Assembly (NCBI GenBank): GCA_945868805.1
Contig: CAMBMO010000003.1
Location: 62,001 to 126,000 of the forward strand
Reading direction: 5' to 3'
Source: Singulisphaera sp. GP187
Lineage (GTDB): Bacteria; Planctomycetota; Phycisphaerae; Phycisphaerales; SM1A02
Length of the DNA stretch: 64,000 nt
A model generated the notes under the pieces. That model was not told the origin of the DNA. It saw nothing but the letters and a program-made list of their open reading frames with translations, and did no database searches. Positions 42,795 to 51,106 of the stretch are shown piece after piece (within the stretch, counting starts at the first letter, position 1; each line of letters starts with the position of its first letter). A program made the position numbers and the translations under genes.

Positions 42795-43463
42795 ATGCAG
42801 CCGACCGGATCGAAAGTCGTGAAACTCATTGCGATGTCAGTCGCGGGACTCGCCGTGCTCGCGGCGTCGATCCTCTTTGCGATGGATATGCAGCGCACTC
42901 CGCGACTCTCGCCGGCGACGGCATCGGTGCCACTGGAAACAGTGGTCACTCCGGCGCCCATCGCTCCGCTTGCTATACCCCCGGCTATACCCCCGGCTAT
43001 ACCCCCGGCTATACCCCCGGCGAAGCCACTCACTCCGGCTCAACCGAACACACCTCAGTACGCATTTACGGCACTCGATGGACGAGAGCTCACGCCTGCG
43101 ACCTTAAAGGGAAAGGTCGCCTTCATCGATATGTGGGCGACTTGGTGCGCGCCATGTCGCGCGACGATTCCACATCTCGACAAGCTCGCCCTAGCGTTTC
43201 CAGATGATGTTGTCGTGATCGGCGTGTCGAAAGAGTCGAAGTCCACGATCGAGAAATTCCTCGTTTCGAACAAGATCCACTATCCAATGGTGGCAGCGCC
43301 ACGCGGAATGACCAAGCCATTCTCGCTCGTCACCACGATTCCAACGATCTTTGTCATTCGCCGCGATGGAACGCTTGCGCAGACGCTCGTTGGATCGCAC
43401 AGCTTCAATCAGCTGGCGCAGGCATTCCGCTCAGCCGATTCACCAGCCGCGCCCGCGCGGTAA
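42795..43463 (+). CDS. TlpA/ResA-like thioredoxin, membrane-anchored
   Basis: 222-residue envelope thiol-disulfide oxidoreductase. N-terminal anchor VVKLIAMSVAGLAVLAASILFAM (8-30), then a Pro-rich spacer containing four AIPP units (about 60-75), then the thioredoxin domain with YAFTALDGRELTPATLKGKVAFIDMWATWCAPCR (active-site Cys118 and Cys121), cis-Pro loop VTTIPTIFVIRRDG, and a short Ala/Pro tail. Likely reduces periplasmic disulfides, for example during cytochrome c maturation; the PVC dehydrogenase at 51-55 kb needs such haem attachment (inference). No Shine-Dalgarno sequence; TATAAG lies 6 nt upstream of the ATG. The fucosidase GTG follows 9 bp after the stop. Confidence 0.92.
   Translation: MQPTGSKVVKLIAMSVAGLAVLAASILFAMDMQRTPRLSPATASVPLETVVTPAPIAPLAIPPAIPPAIPPAIPPAKPLTPAQPNTPQYAFTALDGRELTPATLKGKVAFIDMWATWCAPCRATIPHLDKLALAFPDDVVVIGVSKESKSTIEKFLVSNKIHYPMVAAPRGMTKPFSLVTTIPTIFVIRRDGTLAQTLVGSHSFNQLAQAFRSADSPAAPAR
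42972..43019 (+). repeat. Four perfect 12-bp tandem repeats in the thioredoxin gene
   Basis: GCTATACCCCCG occurs four times with no mismatch and encodes AIPP each time, in the spacer between membrane anchor and thioredoxin domain. The unit length is a multiple of three, so copy-number change would lengthen or shorten the spacer without breaking the frame. Confidence 0.95.
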
Positions 43464-43472
43464 CTTGGCAGC

Positions 43473-45311
43473 GTGCGAAACTCATCAATCGTCGTGGCAC
43501 TCACTTCCGTCGCGACACTTTCGATCGCGACGCTCGCTCAATCACCATCGGCTCCGATCGCAACTCCCGCGCCCAAGCCGGTACAGACGGATCTCGATCG
43601 GCGCATGGGATGGTTTCGCGATGCGCGATTCGGGATGTTCATTCACTGGGGGCTTTACGCAATTCCTGCGGGCGAGTGGCAGGGGAAAAAAGTGCCGAGC
43701 GCGGGCGAGTGGATTCTCCAGACGGGGAAGATCCAGCCACTCGAGTACATGAAACTTCAGTCGCAATTCAACCCCGTTGACTTCGACGCAGACGAGTGGG
43801 TACGCATCGCGAAGCTCGCCGGGCAGAAGTACATCGTCATCACCAGCAAGCACCACGATGGATTTGGATTGTGGGATTCGCGCACGACGACCTACGACTC
43901 GATGGGATCGCCGTTTCAGCGCGACATCCTGCTCGAACTCGCGCGCGCATGCGAGCGTGGGGGGATCCAACTCTGTTTCTATCACTCGATCATGGACTGG
44001 ACTCACGCCGAGTATGTGCCGCACCGAGAGTGGGACCCGCGCAAGTCCGAAGACTCGGACTTCGATCGTTATGTCGGATACATGAAGGAGCAGATTCGAG
44101 AACTCATATCGGGCAAGTACGGAAAAATCGGAATTCTCTGGTTCGACGGTGAGTGGGAAGAATCGTGGACCCATGAACGAGGTCTCGACCTGGCGAAGTT
44201 TGTGCGATCGATCGATCCTGACATCATCATCAATAATCGCGTTGACAAAGGACGATCCGGAATGGCTGGGATGAATGGCGCTGGAGATTGGGCGGGCGAT
44301 TACGGAACGCCGGAGCAGGAAATCCCTTCGACCGGGATCTCCGGCGACTGGGAAACATGCATGACGATGAACGACACTTGGGGATTCAAGAGTGACGATC
44401 ACCATTGGAAAAGCGCTGACGAGATGATCCGCATGCTCTGTGACATCGCCAGCAAAGGTGGGAATTTTCTGCTCAATGTCGGTCCGCAGGCAAATGGTCA
44501 GATTCCGCAGGCATCGATCGATCGACTCATGCGCATTGGATCGTGGATGGAGACCAACGGCGACTCGATCTATGGAACAACCGCGAGCCCGTTCGTGCGC
44601 TTGCCTTGGGGTCGATGCACGCGAAAGGCGCTTCCAGAAGGGAAGAATCGGCTCTACTTCCAGGTCTTTGAGTGGCCTAAATCGATTGAGGGCAAGTCAG
44701 CGACGCTTCTCATTCCAGGGCTCGGCAACGAGATAACGAATGTGCGATTTCTTGGTGCGACATCATTCGTATCGCATGCGACACGCACAGCGGATGGTTG
44801 GACGATCACCGTTCCTGCGAATGCTCCTGATGCTGTGAGCAGTGTGATCGCAGTCGATATCACGGGTGCGCCCGTCGTTGTCCCCTACGCGCTGACCGCC
44901 GATGCGACTGGGAAATGGATTCTCACGGCGCGCGATGCGCAGTTATCTGGGACGGTTCGATTTGAAGAAAAGTGTGACAACCTCGGATACTGGACGGATC
45001 TCGACGGAGAAGCGCGTTGGCCGATTCGCGTCGTGAGCGCCGGGAAGTACCGCGTTCTGGCGGAGATTGCGGCGGAGCCCAACCAGGGAGGCAGTCGCTT
45101 TCAGATCTCCGTCGATGGAGCCGTCAGCGCGGGTTCGTCAGTCGTAGGACAAGTCGTCTCCGGGTCGAGCTGGTGCGATTTCAAGTCGATCGACCTTGGG
45201 ACGATCGATTGCCCTCGGGGATCGCAAACGATCGCGGTCAAGCCACTTTCGAAGGCAGGATCCGCGGTGATGAACCTTCGCGCGATCACGCTCGAGCCAA
45301 CAAATCACTGA
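43473..45311 (+). CDS. Secreted alpha-L-fucosidase, GH29 (1)
   Basis: 612-residue retaining fucosidase that releases terminal alpha-L-fucose. The first 22 residues form a signal peptide (IVVALTSVATLSIATLAQS). The GH29 barrel runs from about 40 to 380: MGWFRDARFGMFIHWGLYA, KYIVITSKHHDGFGLWDS, catalytic nucleophile Asp225 in ILWFDGEWEESW, INNRVDKGR, and GGNFLLNVGPQANGQIP. The C-terminal half has beta-sandwich modules, the last (about 510-605) like a carbohydrate-binding module (GSRFQISVDGAV, YRVLAEIAAEPN). GTG start at 43473, 9 bp after the thioredoxin. Its 3' end overlaps the second fucosidase by 7 bp. Confidence 0.95.
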   Translation: MRNSSIVVALTSVATLSIATLAQSPSAPIATPAPKPVQTDLDRRMGWFRDARFGMFIHWGLYAIPAGEWQGKKVPSAGEWILQTGKIQPLEYMKLQSQFNPVDFDADEWVRIAKLAGQKYIVITSKHHDGFGLWDSRTTTYDSMGSPFQRDILLELARACERGGIQLCFYHSIMDWTHAEYVPHREWDPRKSEDSDFDRYVGYMKEQIRELISGKYGKIGILWFDGEWEESWTHERGLDLAKFVRSIDPDIIINNRVDKGRSGMAGMNGAGDWAGDYGTPEQEIPSTGISGDWETCMTMNDTWGFKSDDHHWKSADEMIRMLCDIASKGGNFLLNVGPQANGQIPQASIDRLMRIGSWMETNGDSIYGTTASPFVRLPWGRCTRKALPEGKNRLYFQVFEWPKSIEGKSATLLIPGLGNEITNVRFLGATSFVSHATRTADGWTITVPANAPDAVSSVIAVDITGAPVVVPYALTADATGKWILTARDAQLSGTVRFEEKCDNLGYWTDLDGEARWPIRVVSAGKYRVLAEIAAEPNQGGSRFQISVDGAVSAGSSVVGQVVSGSSWCDFKSIDLGTIDCPRGSQTIAVKPLSKAGSAVMNLRAITLEPTNH

Positions 45312-47404
45312 CCCAACGACCGTCGAAACGCTTTCGCGGGAATCGCAGTGAAATCGCTTTCGAATGGCACCCTCCAACGCAGCGAGAGTGCTTCTCCACC
45401 CACCGACTCGAACATGCGAACTTCGATCTCGTGGCATCCACCAGCGAGCGCGATGTCGCCGAATTTGGAAGTGGCACCGTGGAGTCCTCCGTTGTCGATC
45501 ACGAGACGACCATCGATCCACAATTCGCTCCCGTCGTCGCTTGAAATCTCAAAGCGATAGACACCCGGCAATCGTGTTTCGATCACGCCGCGAATCTGCA
45601 CCGCGTATCGATCGAGCGGAGCGTTTTCGGGAATTCGGATCGAATCGACTCGCGCCAAGTCAATCACGGCGTCGAAATCCTTTGAGCCCGGAACGACTTC
45701 AAACTCGCCGAGCAGGATCTTCGCGATGAGTCCCGATTTGGCGCTAGCTCCCAGGGCATCGCAGACCGACGCGGGAAGCAGTTCAACTTGATCGACCCTG
45801 CGAGTGGTTTCCGCCGAACTCAGCTGGCCATTCCAGCTCGCTCGTGCGCGAACCGTCGCCGATCGAGTGAGAGCAACGGAGTATCCGCGCTGTCCGTCGC
45901 GAACGAGTGGCGGTGTCTCAAGTGTCGGCATCGATCCGTTGGTCGTGACATGGATGACAGCGCCAGCCGGCGGTGGCGAAAGTCGTAGGACGATTCCATC
46001 GACGAAGATCGAATCGTCGCCAAGAATCTCTGGCGCAGTGAGAACGCGTGGCATCGAAGCAAACTCGACTTCGATCACTGCGTGGGGAGTCGTGTCGACG
46101 GTTGAAGCTTTGCCGATCGCTTCGAGAGCATCAGCGTTGAGTTGAACGAGCAAGTCAGCGCCGTCGCGTCGAAGGGAATCCTTGCCGACCGCAAATTCGT
46201 TGCCAGGAACGCGGATCGAGAGCGGCTCGTCCATCACTCCTGCGAGCTGAATCACTCCGCCCTTCGGTGCTGAAAAGAGATGAGCATTGAGGGTCGCGGT
46301 GCCCTCGTCGCTCTGCGCCATCGTCCACTTTCCCCATTCGGGAACTGGTAACGGCGCGCGCCCATTGCCGTGGATGGAAGTCGAGTGTGTCTTCATCCAG
46401 AGCGCGATCGATGAAAGTACGGACATCGATTCGGGATCGATTCGCCCCTTGCCATCGGGACCAATGTTCAAGAGGTAGTTGCCTCCCTTGGAGACGATGT
46501 CCGCGAGATTTCGCAAGACGGCGGCCGCACTCTTGAATTCGTGGTCATCTCTGGCGTATCCCCAGGAATTGTTCAGTGTCATGCAGGTCTCCCATGGACG
46601 AGCAGGACCGGCATCGGGGATCTTGTTTTCTGGCGTCGCATAGTCGCCCGGTTGCGACCATCGATCATTGACGAGTATCCCCGGTTGCAATGCCCTCGCC
46701 ATCGCCACGATCTCGTCACTCGTGTGTTCGCGCGCGCCGTGCTCCCAATCGCCGTCTCCCCAAAGCACTGCGATTTCGCCGTAACGCCCATCGAGCAGTT
46801 CTTTCACTTGGGCGCGCATGTACGTGGTGTAGCGCGGGTACTCGGCTCCATCGATCGAACGAGTATCCCACTCGCGTCTGGGCAAGTAGTCGGGGTGCGA
46901 CCAGTCGAGCAGCGAGTAGTAGAAGCCGAGTTTGATTCCGTGCCTCTTGCACGCATCTGCGAGTTCTCGAAGTGGATCGCGCTCTCGACCGCCTTGCGAC
47001 TTTGGTTTGCCGAAATGCGTCGTGGCGATGTCCTGCTCGCCTGCCGCGCTCGGCCAGAGCGCGAATCCCTCGTGGTGCTTCGTCGTAATGACGATGTACT
47101 TCATCCCAGCGTCCTTGGCGGCGCGCACCCACGCATCCGCGTCGAAATCAACAGGATCGAATCTCGGGGTCAGTTCCGCGTGATATTCGTCCGGTGGAAT
47201 CTTCTTTCGATTCAGCATCCACTCGCTCCAACCAGGAAGAAACTTTCCCTTCCAGACACTGCCAGCCTCGCTGTACAAGCCCCAGTGCACGAACATCCCG
47301 AATCGAGCTTCCGTCCACCATGCGAAGTCTGGTGCGACCGGAGGCGGCGACGCCCCCGCAGAAACGAAAGAGATCGTCAGCGCAAGCGCAGTGGTCCAAA
47401 TCAT
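45305..47404 (-). CDS. Secreted alpha-L-fucosidase, GH29 (2), with PA14-like C-terminus
   Basis: 699-residue secreted fucosidase. Signal peptide MIWTTALALTISFVSAGA; GH29 barrel with WTEARFGMFVHWGLYSEAG, KYIVITTKHHEGFALWPS, Asp217 in LWGDGDWEHGA at the nucleophile position, and GGNYLLNIGPDGKGRIDPESM. A beta domain (about 390-560) carries a chitobiase-like C-terminal module (TNGSMPTLETPPLVRDGQRG). Residues about 590-695 form a PA14-like domain (YRFEISSDDGSELWIDGRLVIDNGG), suggesting glycan binding. It differs clearly from the first fucosidase, so the pair probably acts on different linkages. Start at 47404; tail-to-tail with the first. Confidence 0.94.
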   Translation of the reverse strand: MIWTTALALTISFVSAGASPPPVAPDFAWWTEARFGMFVHWGLYSEAGSVWKGKFLPGWSEWMLNRKKIPPDEYHAELTPRFDPVDFDADAWVRAAKDAGMKYIVITTKHHEGFALWPSAAGEQDIATTHFGKPKSQGGRERDPLRELADACKRHGIKLGFYYSLLDWSHPDYLPRREWDTRSIDGAEYPRYTTYMRAQVKELLDGRYGEIAVLWGDGDWEHGAREHTSDEIVAMARALQPGILVNDRWSQPGDYATPENKIPDAGPARPWETCMTLNNSWGYARDDHEFKSAAAVLRNLADIVSKGGNYLLNIGPDGKGRIDPESMSVLSSIALWMKTHSTSIHGNGRAPLPVPEWGKWTMAQSDEGTATLNAHLFSAPKGGVIQLAGVMDEPLSIRVPGNEFAVGKDSLRRDGADLLVQLNADALEAIGKASTVDTTPHAVIEVEFASMPRVLTAPEILGDDSIFVDGIVLRLSPPPAGAVIHVTTNGSMPTLETPPLVRDGQRGYSVALTRSATVRARASWNGQLSSAETTRRVDQVELLPASVCDALGASAKSGLIAKILLGEFEVVPGSKDFDAVIDLARVDSIRIPENAPLDRYAVQIRGVIETRLPGVYRFEISSDDGSELWIDGRLVIDNGGLHGATSKFGDIALAGGCHEIEVRMFESVGGEALSLRWRVPFESDFTAIPAKAFRRSLGQ

Positions 47405-47437
47405 GCGTGCACGGTACGAAACCGCTAGGCTTCTTGC

Positions 47438-48271
47438 ATGCCTTCGATGATCCTCAATGACGCGAAAGTCGAGTTGACTCTTCAGAGCCAGCAGACCCTC
47501 GGCGCACTCGCGCAAGCGCTTGTTCCGATGATCGCGACGAAACAATCGCTCGTTCCTTCAATCGGCGCGGTGATCGCGCAGGGGCTCTCCAAGGGGATCG
47601 CGCCGACCGATCCGCCGATTCAGGCGCCCCTTTGGTTGCTGCACGAAATGGGCGTTCGCGCACTGACGGTCCCCGCAGGAGGCGAGGGTGGTTCGATTGA
47701 CAAGTTGCTCTCCGACGAGGAACGCACACGCGATCAATCAGATCCTTATTCACAAGGGAATATGGCGACGGGTCGCGCTCTCGCGGTCGCTCTTGCCAAC
47801 ATCGCGACTCGGTCATTCATGCTCAATGGAGAGCGACTCGAAGTGAAGCTCCTCACCAGAGACAAGATGGAGCCCGCGATTCAAGCCGTCGTCGACATGC
47901 GTCGACTGAACGAGCCAATTCACATCACGACAACGCGCGCACTCGCGTCGCTGATCGCTGCCGGCGTCGCCATGACCGACGAGCGGGTCGACGCAGTTGT
48001 CTCGCTGATTTCGGACCTGGGAGTTTCCGGGATCACCATCGATGTCGCGACGAGCACGATCACATTCGATGGATTCTTTTCGGAGGAAAACTCGGCGGCA
48101 TCCGCGTATCTGCAAGGAGGGGGAGTCCAAGGTGTCCTCGTCACGAGGCAACGAGTTCGGCATCTCAACTCGCAGATGCAGAAGGGCTCGAATGGCGGAA
48201 CGGCAGAGGTGGCTCGAGAAGCCTCGCGTCAGCCCAATCGCAGCTTCGTGAAGGCTCGAAGACGCCGTTAA
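47438..48271 (+). CDS. Soluble hypothetical protein
   Basis: 277-residue protein without signal peptide, membrane segments or family I recognise. It is an alpha/beta protein with helices such as SQQTLGALAQALVPMIA and ATGRALAVALANIATRSFML, and strands near GVSGITIDVATSTITFDGFF. The last 50 residues are basic and probably disordered (QKGSNGGTAEVAREASRQPNRSFVKARRRR), which could bind nucleic acid or ribosome. Divergent from fucosidase 2 with 33 bp between starts; TAGGCT lies 6 nt before the ATG and no Shine-Dalgarno sequence is seen. Confidence 0.65.
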   Translation: MPSMILNDAKVELTLQSQQTLGALAQALVPMIATKQSLVPSIGAVIAQGLSKGIAPTDPPIQAPLWLLHEMGVRALTVPAGGEGGSIDKLLSDEERTRDQSDPYSQGNMATGRALAVALANIATRSFMLNGERLEVKLLTRDKMEPAIQAVVDMRRLNEPIHITTTRALASLIAAGVAMTDERVDAVVSLISDLGVSGITIDVATSTITFDGFFSEENSAASAYLQGGGVQGVLVTRQRVRHLNSQMQKGSNGGTAEVAREASRQPNRSFVKARRRR

Positions 48272-48364
48272 TCGCCTGCGTGCATCGGTTTCGTACGGTT
48301 CAATCCGAGGAATTCGCTTTTCTCCCTCGATTTTGTCTGGATCGGTGATAAGTTTCCGAGAACG

Positions 48365-50059
48365 ATGACTCCCCGTTCCACCACTCTTGTCGTCCTGATG
48401 CCTCTCGCGGTCGCCTGCGTCGCGGAAGCTCAGATTCAATTCGTCGATCAGACGACCACTCGTTTTCCAGTCCAAGCCGAGTACACGAATCAGATCGGCG
48501 TCGCGGACATCGACGGTGATGGCGATCTCGACATGTGCTTCGCGAATGGACAGGGGTACAGCTCTCTCGGAGCGCTCCTGAAGCCCCGGATCTATATCAA
48601 CAACGGTGCGGGAGTCTTCAGCGATCAGACCGATGCACGTGTGGCAGGCATAACGGGTTGCTTCCGTAGCGCGGAGTTTGGCGATGTCGATGGCGACAGT
48701 GACCTCGACCTCTTGCTCGGTCAGGACTTCAACCGGCAGACGCTCTTGCTGATCAACAACGGTTCAGGAACCTTTGCCAACGAGACGGTCAGTCGACTTC
48801 CGGCGCTCACTTCGTCGACGGCACGCGCGACCTTCGGCGATGTCGAAGGCGATGGCGACCTCGACATCGCGCTGTGCAACTCAGGAACTGCGAGTCGCTT
48901 TGGATCGGGACAACCTCGGCTCTTCATCAACGATGGAACTGGGCGGTTTACTGATTCGACGGCGACGCGACTACCGGTGGGAAACATCAGCGAGCAAATG
49001 GACGCACTCTTTCTTGATGCCGATGGCGACTTCGATCTCGATCTGTTCATCGGCACTCGCGCAACGACTCCGAACATGAGTCGCCTCTGGCTCAACAACG
49101 GCTTGGGGGTCTTCGCCGGTGGCGGAAACTTTCCCAACGATGCAACTTCCTACGCATACGACGCGGGCGACATTGACAACGATGGCGATCTCGACCTGAT
49201 CGGTACGAATGCCGGAACGAGCAATCAGGAATTGCTTGCGCGCAATGCGAACGGATTGGGCACTTCTTGGACGAACATTTCGAGTTCGATCTCACCGAAT
49301 CCGTCAAGCGACGACAACGACAGCAAGTTTTTCGACATGGACAATGACGGCGATTTCGATCTCGTGATTGCCGTGCTCGGCGGGACGAAGCGCATCTATC
49401 GAAATGGTGGAACAGGCGCATTCACTCAGGTGACGAACATCATCACGGCGTCGAGCGATTCATCGCTCGATGTGAAAGTCGCGGACTTCGACGGTGACGG
49501 TCGATACGACATCGTCACGGGTCAGGGAGAGAGCGGATCCTTCCAGAATCGCATCTATATGAATAACGGCGCGGTTGATACGCGTCCGCCTGTCGCGGTC
49601 CGTACCGAACAAGTTGTTCCTGGCGCGATCGGCACGACTCATCCAGTCCGTGTCACACTGCGCGATGCGTACACCAGCCACATGGGATTTCATGCTCGCA
49701 CTGTCACGCTGCGATTTGGAACAACTGCGGCGATGTTGCAATCGGTGCCGATGAAGCTGACTGGAAACTCAATGTGGCGCGGAGTGATCCCCGCGCAGAC
49801 CCAAGGAGTAGTTATTTATTACTCGGTGCGATGTGTGGATGCCGCTGGCATCACAGGTGAAAGTCCCACGCTCGTCTACACGGAACCCGGAACGCCGCCG
49901 ATTCCTGCCGATCTTAATGGCGATGGGCACGTTGATGGCGCGGATCTCAGCATCGTCCTCGCTGCATATGGCACATCGACCCCTGGCGCAGACCCCAGCG
50001 GCGACGGTTTTGTCGACGGGATCGATCTTGCGATCGTGCTCGCGGCCTACGGGCTGTAA
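48365..50059 (+). CDS. Secreted VCBS/FG-GAP repeat protein with dockerin-like tail
   Basis: 564-residue exported protein. Signal peptide MTPRSTTLVVLMPLAVACVAEAQ. The main body (about 30-400) is an integrin-alpha-like beta-propeller of VCBS repeats, each with a Ca-binding D-x-DxDGDxD loop: VADIDGDGDLDMCFAN, GDVDGDSDLDLLLGQ, GDVEGDGDLDIALCN, LDADGDFDLDLFIG, GDIDNDGDLDLIGTN, FDMDNDGDFDLVIAV and ADFDGDGRYDIVTG. A beta-sandwich follows (about 410-505), then the dockerin-like pair DLNGDGHVDGADL / DPSGDGFVDGIDL (514-564). No catalytic site; probably adhesion or glycan binding. The lipoprotein gene follows 10 bp downstream. Confidence 0.88.
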   Translation: MTPRSTTLVVLMPLAVACVAEAQIQFVDQTTTRFPVQAEYTNQIGVADIDGDGDLDMCFANGQGYSSLGALLKPRIYINNGAGVFSDQTDARVAGITGCFRSAEFGDVDGDSDLDLLLGQDFNRQTLLLINNGSGTFANETVSRLPALTSSTARATFGDVEGDGDLDIALCNSGTASRFGSGQPRLFINDGTGRFTDSTATRLPVGNISEQMDALFLDADGDFDLDLFIGTRATTPNMSRLWLNNGLGVFAGGGNFPNDATSYAYDAGDIDNDGDLDLIGTNAGTSNQELLARNANGLGTSWTNISSSISPNPSSDDNDSKFFDMDNDGDFDLVIAVLGGTKRIYRNGGTGAFTQVTNIITASSDSSLDVKVADFDGDGRYDIVTGQGESGSFQNRIYMNNGAVDTRPPVAVRTEQVVPGAIGTTHPVRVTLRDAYTSHMGFHARTVTLRFGTTAAMLQSVPMKLTGNSMWRGVIPAQTQGVVIYYSVRCVDAAGITGESPTLVYTEPGTPPIPADLNGDGHVDGADLSIVLAAYGTSTPGADPSGDGFVDGIDLAIVLAAYGL

Positions 50060-50069
50060 GTTACGACCC

Positions 50070-50921
50070 ATGCGCGCAAAGATATTCGCCGTTCAATCCA
50101 TTGTCGTGGCACTCTTCGCCCTTGTGGCGTGTCAATCACCACCAACGCAACCCGGGCCAGTCGCGGGCGAGCCCATCTCGACGATTGGTCGATGGTCGGG
50201 CAGTTACACGGGACAAGATCAGATGACGGGAGGGCAAGCGAGAGTTTCCATCGGAGCCGACAGTACTCTGACTGGTTCGCTTGTTGACTCGATCTGGCAG
50301 CGCGCGCACGGTGTCGCTCGAACTGGAATCATCTCAGGATCATTGACGGCGGGAGTGGCGCAAGTGACGATTGCATGGAGCAGTGGACAAACGGAGAAGT
50401 TTGAAGGGATGGCGAGCGCGCCCTCCTATGGATCGATGGGTATCAATCTTCGCCAGTATGGTCCAGATGGAAATTTCGCCAAGGGAGCGAACCTCGCGTT
50501 CGCACTTCACGAACAGGGCGTCGCCGCTGGTCCACCGTACGGCGTGCCACCAACCACACAACCGAATTTCATGACGCAGTATGTCGGTCGCTGGATCGCG
50601 AATTTTCATACAGCAGGTGGGAACGCCGGAACTGGATCAGCGACCATCGACTCCAACGGAGAGGTGCAAGGAGCACTCGTCGACGACGCATGGGCCGATT
50701 CGAGCGCAGGGCAGAGTGCCCGACACGGATCGATTGTTGGCAAGATCGACGATTCGGGGAAACTCGTACTCGCGTTGACATGGAGCGGTTCCGCGCCGAT
50801 CACTCTTCAAGGCGTCGGGTACTTCGGAGCTCCCGAGTCGCTCGTCTTCCAGATGGGAACCGATATCGAAGCAGTGAGGCGCGACGGTCCAGCACTGACG
50901 ATGACACTTGGTCGGAATTGA
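50070..50921 (+). CDS. Lipoprotein with an internal duplication
   Basis: 283-residue protein with a lipoprotein signal (FAVQSIVVALFALVAC, lipobox LVAC). Two copies of a domain of about 100 residues follow: the first has IGRWSGSYTG, ADSTLTGSLVDSIWQRAHGVARTGIISGSL and AWSSGQTEKFEG; the second has VGRWIANFHT, SNGEVQGALVDDAWADSSAGQSARHGSIVGKI and TWSGSAPITLQG. Shared pattern: GRW, xGxLVDxxW, and GxIxGxl near the middle. The fold is probably a small beta-barrel; function unknown. Ten bp after the VCBS gene, so likely cotranscribed. The 185 bp that follow, up to the convergent dehydrogenase gene, hold nothing I recognise. Confidence 0.7.
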   Translation: MRAKIFAVQSIVVALFALVACQSPPTQPGPVAGEPISTIGRWSGSYTGQDQMTGGQARVSIGADSTLTGSLVDSIWQRAHGVARTGIISGSLTAGVAQVTIAWSSGQTEKFEGMASAPSYGSMGINLRQYGPDGNFAKGANLAFALHEQGVAAGPPYGVPPTTQPNFMTQYVGRWIANFHTAGGNAGTGSATIDSNGEVQGALVDDAWADSSAGQSARHGSIVGKIDDSGKLVLALTWSGSAPITLQGVGYFGAPESLVFQMGTDIEAVRRDGPALTMTLGRN

Positions 50922-51106
50922 TGGGGGGCGTGGGTAAGTCCGAGAGTGCGCGCAGGCCGACTGAACATGCGAGCGAACAGAAAGATTTCGGATCTTGTCG
51001 GCGGGCCGAGGACTGCCTGAGCACCCCGAAAAGCGAGAGGAACCCTTGCCGGCACTCGCCATTGCGATCGTGCCCGACTTGAAAGTTCTGCGCCGTGCTC
51101 GTCGAA

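Noticed and set aside
42972-43019. Short repeats as a CRISPR array
   Set aside because: Units are 12 bp, contiguous with no spacers, and encode AIPP in frame.
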